Assembly: GCA_031216445.1 (NCBI GenBank)
Contig: CM062201.1
Coordinates: 3,190,001-3,254,000, forward strand
DNA from: Lateolabrax maculatus
Lineage: Eukaryota; Chordata; Actinopteri; Acropomatiformes; Lateolabracidae
Reading direction: 5' to 3'
Length of the DNA: 64,000 nucleotides
In this document: piece by piece, positions 59,730 to 64,000 of the stretch
Position numbering within the stretch: position 1 is the stretch's first letter
Layout: the number at the start of each line of letters is the position of its first letter
Notes under the pieces: generated by a model
Seen by the model: the letters and a program-made list of their open reading frames with translations, nothing else
What the model was told of the DNA's origin: nothing
The model's database searches: none
Position numbers and translations under genes: made by a program

Positions 59730-60595
59730 TCTCCATGGTGGGGAGGAGGCTGGGTCTGTTTCTATAAATAATGATAACTGTAAATTTTATCCACACAGCT
59801 AACTCTGAGCACAATAGGTTTTTTAGCCTACGATTCGCAAATGTCCATGAATGTGAATTTTTTATTTCTCCTTGAAACCACCACAATCATTTTATGTAAA
59901 CTGTAAGCCCTCAATTGACATTTCACTTTTAAATAATTGTTGCTGTTGAGGAGGCGTTAACTACGCGTTAACATTGTCATGTCTCAAGATTCTTTTTGGA
60001 ATAATAAGTAACTTTGTTTTGCATGTTGATTATCTCTAATATAGCTATTTCTGTTTAGAACAATTATTTAACTTATTTATTTTTATTTTTTAATCTACAT
60101 CAAGATATCAACAAGATCCCCTTAAAATATCAAACTTGCTAGCTGCCTAGCCTACTATTGTTCCCTGATCTGTTGTTCTCTTGACAAGTGTGTTCTCAAC
60201 ACACTTACTTTTCTCGATCTTGATATGGACATGTAGCCAACCAAACCACATAAGATTTGCCTTCTCCAACAGCACAGGCACTGAATACAATACGATTATT
60301 CCTAAAGCATTTATGAACATAACCTTTAGAATGCCGTTACTGGATTTTAGTTACATTAGTAAATGTTGTGTAGCAAAGTTAACAGTAGATTACTGGCCCA
60401 AAAAAATACTTGAATAAAAAGTAAAAGTACAGTTTTAGATAGGAACGATAAAAGTTACTGTCCCTAGAAAAAACTACTTTTTTACTCAGTTTTGTTACTT
60501 GTAACCCACCCCTTATAAAAGCATCGGAGGTCATATAATTGACTATGTGACTGATTGTTAACCAACTGAAAAAGTGGTCTGTGGTACAAGTTAAT
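59730..60595. other. Non-coding stretch with no gene recognised
   Basis: AT-rich. 'aaaaatacttgaataaaaag' and 'aaagtacagtttt' words at 60,400-60,440 resemble a degenerate TACTT-rich fish repeat; not certain. Confidence 0.4.
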
Positions 60596-60598
60596 TTC

Positions 60599-60823
60599 TT
60601 AACCCTTGTGTTGTCCTCTGGGTCGAGGTGATGTATCATATGTTTGTGTCATCCTTTTCCTTTATTCTGTTTCTTACTCTGTTCCTATTGTCAAGAAACA
60701 AACTAAAAACAAAAGATAACCGCTTCAAGAACCACAAATGTCATGCATAACAACATTTACATACACAGAAGGACATTTTCGGCCACCGGGTCACCTTGAC
60801 CCAGAGGACAACACAAGGGTTAA
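60599..60823. mobile_element. piggyBac-type MITE with TTAA ends
   Basis: Terminal inverted repeats starting CCCTTGTGTTGTCC (60,603-60,631 against 60,791-60,819) pair over 29 bp with a single mismatch; the outer 22 bp are perfect. Each end abuts TTAA (60,599-60,602 and 60,820-60,823), the target site used by piggyBac transposases. The 217-bp element codes for nothing. The short peptides HLDPEDNTRVK seen on both strands are translations of the terminal repeats. The near-identity of the arms suggests recent activity or good structural preservation. Confidence 0.85.
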
Positions 60824-63800
60824 ACCAACCTTACTCTGGTTTACTGCCTCACTGCCCATTTTTCACACAGATGATGTCACAGCTAGTAACTTGCTTAAAG
60901 CCACAGTCAGAGAAAATCAGCCTGTGTTTCTAACACTGCTACAGTACTGCAGCTTACCAGGACCTTAAGCTGTAATGCATAAATAAAATCAAACCTATAT
61001 TGTCCTGGATGTGAGACATGTGGTGTCTCAATTTCTTGACATATGATTGTTGGAGAAGAGCCATACACGCCCCTCTTTGTCACCCTGTTGTCACGGTAGT
61101 GTGGGTATGTCTAGGCTGGAAGGGTTGTGGTGAAGCTGGCACTGAATAGTTTTAATAGACTTACAAAATGGAAAACCAAAAAAACCAAAAAAAAAACTTT
61201 ATACTACAATCACGGGAAAGCTAGTTCCTAATGTACCAGTGTATCAGCAGAGCACCATTATCTCTACTCTAACTGAAAGCCCTCCAGTAATACTCCAAAC
61301 ACACCACTGACAAACATTTATGTTGCATATGATGTCATGATGAAGACCTAGAACAGCAGAGGAAGATAATTAAATTCCAGATGATTCTATTAGTAAAGAT
61401 GATTATGGTCCAAAGCCTTTTTCTCCTAGCTCCATTGAAATCTTGCCTGGCTCTACCTGGTTGAGGCATTGTTCAGTCGATACATGGAGCCAGTGTGGGT
61501 GTCCTGTAGGATTCAGCTGAGACAGAGGGACCAGCTAATATGAAGGATATGACACATTCTGATTGATTCATTGAAGTAGAGTTCAATGCTGCAGTGGCCG
61601 GCTACAGAAATCAGATTCCACTGAAATATCCCTGACATTTTAAACATTGATAGAAGATCTGTCAAAGAGATTGTATTTTAGTGTTAGTGTTTGTTAACAG
61701 TATGTCCCTAAACAAGATTTTAGTGAAATTTGATTCAAAGTTTGGCCATATGCCATGATATCAGCAGCTCAGACGGCATTAATATTTGTTTTCATATCTC
61801 TAACCGATCAAATTGTTAACTTTCTTTTTTCATATGAAGCAGCAGAACGCTGTTTATTTCAATGAATGGTTATATTTAGCATTATACTGTAGCATTGACA
61901 TCCAGAGGAATAGTTTGCTGTCGTACACATGTACTGGGTTCATTCATACACTCACAATCAATGCAGAGCCACACTGACCTGCATAAGCATGTAGCAGAAC
62001 ATGCTTTATTTTGACATCAGTTAATTGAAGAAGTGGAACACATTCATAAAGTTTCAAACATTCCATATTTTTTTTGGAGGCAAGTGATATGTTCTTTTTA
62101 AACATGCTGTCGATGTAGACTGAAGGTAAAACTTATTTTCTGCTACAGCATAACAACATCAGTTTGCAGCTATCAGCAAGTGAACCCTCACACGTTAAAC
62201 AGTTTGAAACAACGGCGAATGTCAGTGTCGCTCAGTGTAGATGCTAAAAGGTTTGCGCTGTCTTCTTCGACACCACTGCTGACAAAACACTCTCTGTCCT
62301 TGTCCTTGCTACAGTTAGCTTGTTTACATCCTGCCTCCTTGTCAATCAAGCACATACTGTACACTCAGAGATTTTGAGGTTAATGAATCATTTCTCATTT
62401 ATCTTAAAAGATCCTTTCCTTCAATAAATTAAAGGAGTACATGATAAATGCATTGTGCTCAAAATTTTATTTGATTTGAATTTTACTGGTAAAAGAATGT
62501 GGGTGGGAAAGGAGCTTTCTTTAGTAACCCAGTCAAAAATCAACAGTCCAACCAGCCCGTCATTGTTTTTTTAGAACATCCAGTGGAAATTTTGAAGCCT
62601 AGACAATTAAACTCCCTGATGACCAAGAAACCTTGATGGATCACTTTGGAGTGTATGAAAAATTAAAGGAAATATTGACTGCAGCTGTTACAGTATTTCT
62701 CTTTGCATATTGTCTGCATATAAAAACAAGATATGTGTTGTAAAAAGTGTGGAAGAGCAGATTCAGCTGGATTCCCTCACTAGAAAATCTTTCTCAGCTT
62801 TGTTCTTTCTTTCTTTTTTTTTTCTTTTTTTCAGGATGCTTCTTTTTCACATCAGCCGTTAGTGGTGCGATCACTGGGGAAAGTGACAAGCTGGCTGCTG
62901 TATCTGTGTATGCATTTCACAAATTCTGTATTAAAGTTAGCTTCACTGATCTTTTCCAACCCACAGAAGTGGGATAAATCACTGCCATGACAACAAATGC
63001 TGCCATTTCCCGACCCCGCCTCTGATGGGAGAGCAGTCTTTAAACTGCAATTGTTCCATATATCTCAACATCCATTTGGATTTTCATCCATCCACAGCTT
63101 AATTTTCCTCTATCTTGTCTAAAATTCATCATATCAGTTCTCATTAATGCATTCATTCCTTCATATGCTCACATATCCCTTCATCCGTCCATTATTAGAA
63201 TTCTCCCTGCTTGTTCAATCTCTAAAGACTAACCTTTACCCATTTCTCCATCGCCCTGTTTCTCCTGTCGTCTCATCTGATCTGATCTAATCTCAAAGCT
63301 CTCTCATATCAAATAAAGCTTTACGGTCAAGCCAAACATTACCACTCACTCCTCACAGCTGTGGATCTTCCCCTCTGCCTCTGTGCTTTCATACAGGAGT
63401 CAAGCAGCCACGTCCAAAACTCCATCAGAGCAATTTGAAGGGAAAAAAAGGTTACCCTCTGAAATGTGTCCAGTAATAATCCAACGTGTTGGAGGCAGAG
63501 CGACAAAGACACAAAGTAACAGGGAATTATCACCAACTCTGCAGTTCCACCCACCTCGACAGAGCATTTTAGCATCTTTTAACTCATTGTTTTGGTGCAG
63601 TCTAACAAACATCAATATGGTTTCCAGCTCAGGGAACCTGCTCAGCACCAAACAGCAGACAGTTAGAGACTAGCTGGTGAACATAGTGGAGCATTCAGCA
63701 GCTGAAGAGGCATTTTTTTTTCTAAAGAGTTGGTAGAGACCAAACTAGAGCTAAAAGGAGAAAGAATATTGGATTTACATTCATAAGGTATGACTCCAAA

Positions 63801-64000
63801 TGAATTCTCTGTGTCTGCCTGATAATTAAATAGGCAACTGTTTACGCAAATATCCTTCTGACATGTGTGAGTGACAAGAAATCACCCTTATTTTGACCCC
63901 CTTCTAAGTACTTCAAATAAAATGGAAGAAAAGCTGATTGTTGTGATCAACAGCTTGCCAACTCTGTACAATAAAAACAGATGAAAGGAGGTAATGTTGA
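60824..64000. other. Non-coding stretch with no gene recognised
   Basis: Unique-looking AT-rich sequence. A long pyrimidine tract ending CAG lies at about 62,800-62,834 and resembles a splice acceptor, but the frame after it (about 48 codons, to 62,977) has no recognised domain and no good donor follows. No repeat element was identified. Confidence 0.4.

Overview
This window looks like nuclear DNA of a teleost fish, probably a percomorph. It is AT-rich and dense in TG/CA microsatellites. It is strewn with degenerate fragments of fish transposable elements: L2-type and RTE/Rex3-type LINE pieces, a tRNA-derived SINE, a Tc1-like transposase remnant, a solo retroviral-type LTR and several MITEs. 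There are no bacterial hallmarks such as operons, ribosome binding sites or dense long ORFs. The organism assignment is inference from repeat content.

I found no exon of a host protein-coding gene that I can support. The longest open frames are either transposon-derived (a reverse-transcriptase C-terminus at about 50,312-50,889 and a Tc1 transposase N-terminus at about 28,408-28,705) or chance frames, many of them running through TG/CA repeats. The window therefore reads as an intergenic region or the inside of a very large intron.

Layout: 1-8.5 kb is mostly unique sequence with one degenerate dispersed repeat (1.28-1.75 kb) and a TG/G25 tract (5.47-5.53 kb). From 8.5 to 15.3 kb there are three copies of one dispersed repeat (here 'R1') around a relatively CpG-rich block with a polypurine tract (10.4-12.1 kb), the best regulatory or promoter candidate. 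From 15.3 to 25.4 kb there are microsatellites, a MITE-like repeat (20.9-21.3 kb) and an R1 copy split by a LINE fragment (23.1-24.2 kb). From 25.4 to 33.4 kb there are a SINE fused to a perfect fold-back, long TG/AG and CT microsatellites, the Tc1 remnant and two further repeats. From 37.1 to 43.7 kb there are a small MITE beside an 18-bp perfect palindrome, a solo LTR, and an L2 tail inserted in an older repeat. From 46.8 to 54.4 kb there are a 500-bp MITE, the longest LINE copy, another reverse-transcriptase relic and an RTE/Rex3 scrap. From 59.1 to 60.8 kb there are an L2-like reverse-transcriptase relic and a clean piggyBac-type MITE with TTAA ends. The last 3 kb hold nothing I recognise.

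No new coding system is visible. The points worth a second look are nested insertions, perfect inverted repeats, paralogous pairs of uncharacterised repeats, and a few sequence-complex blocks that could be conserved regulatory elements. All family names rest on motif recognition by eye; no search was run.
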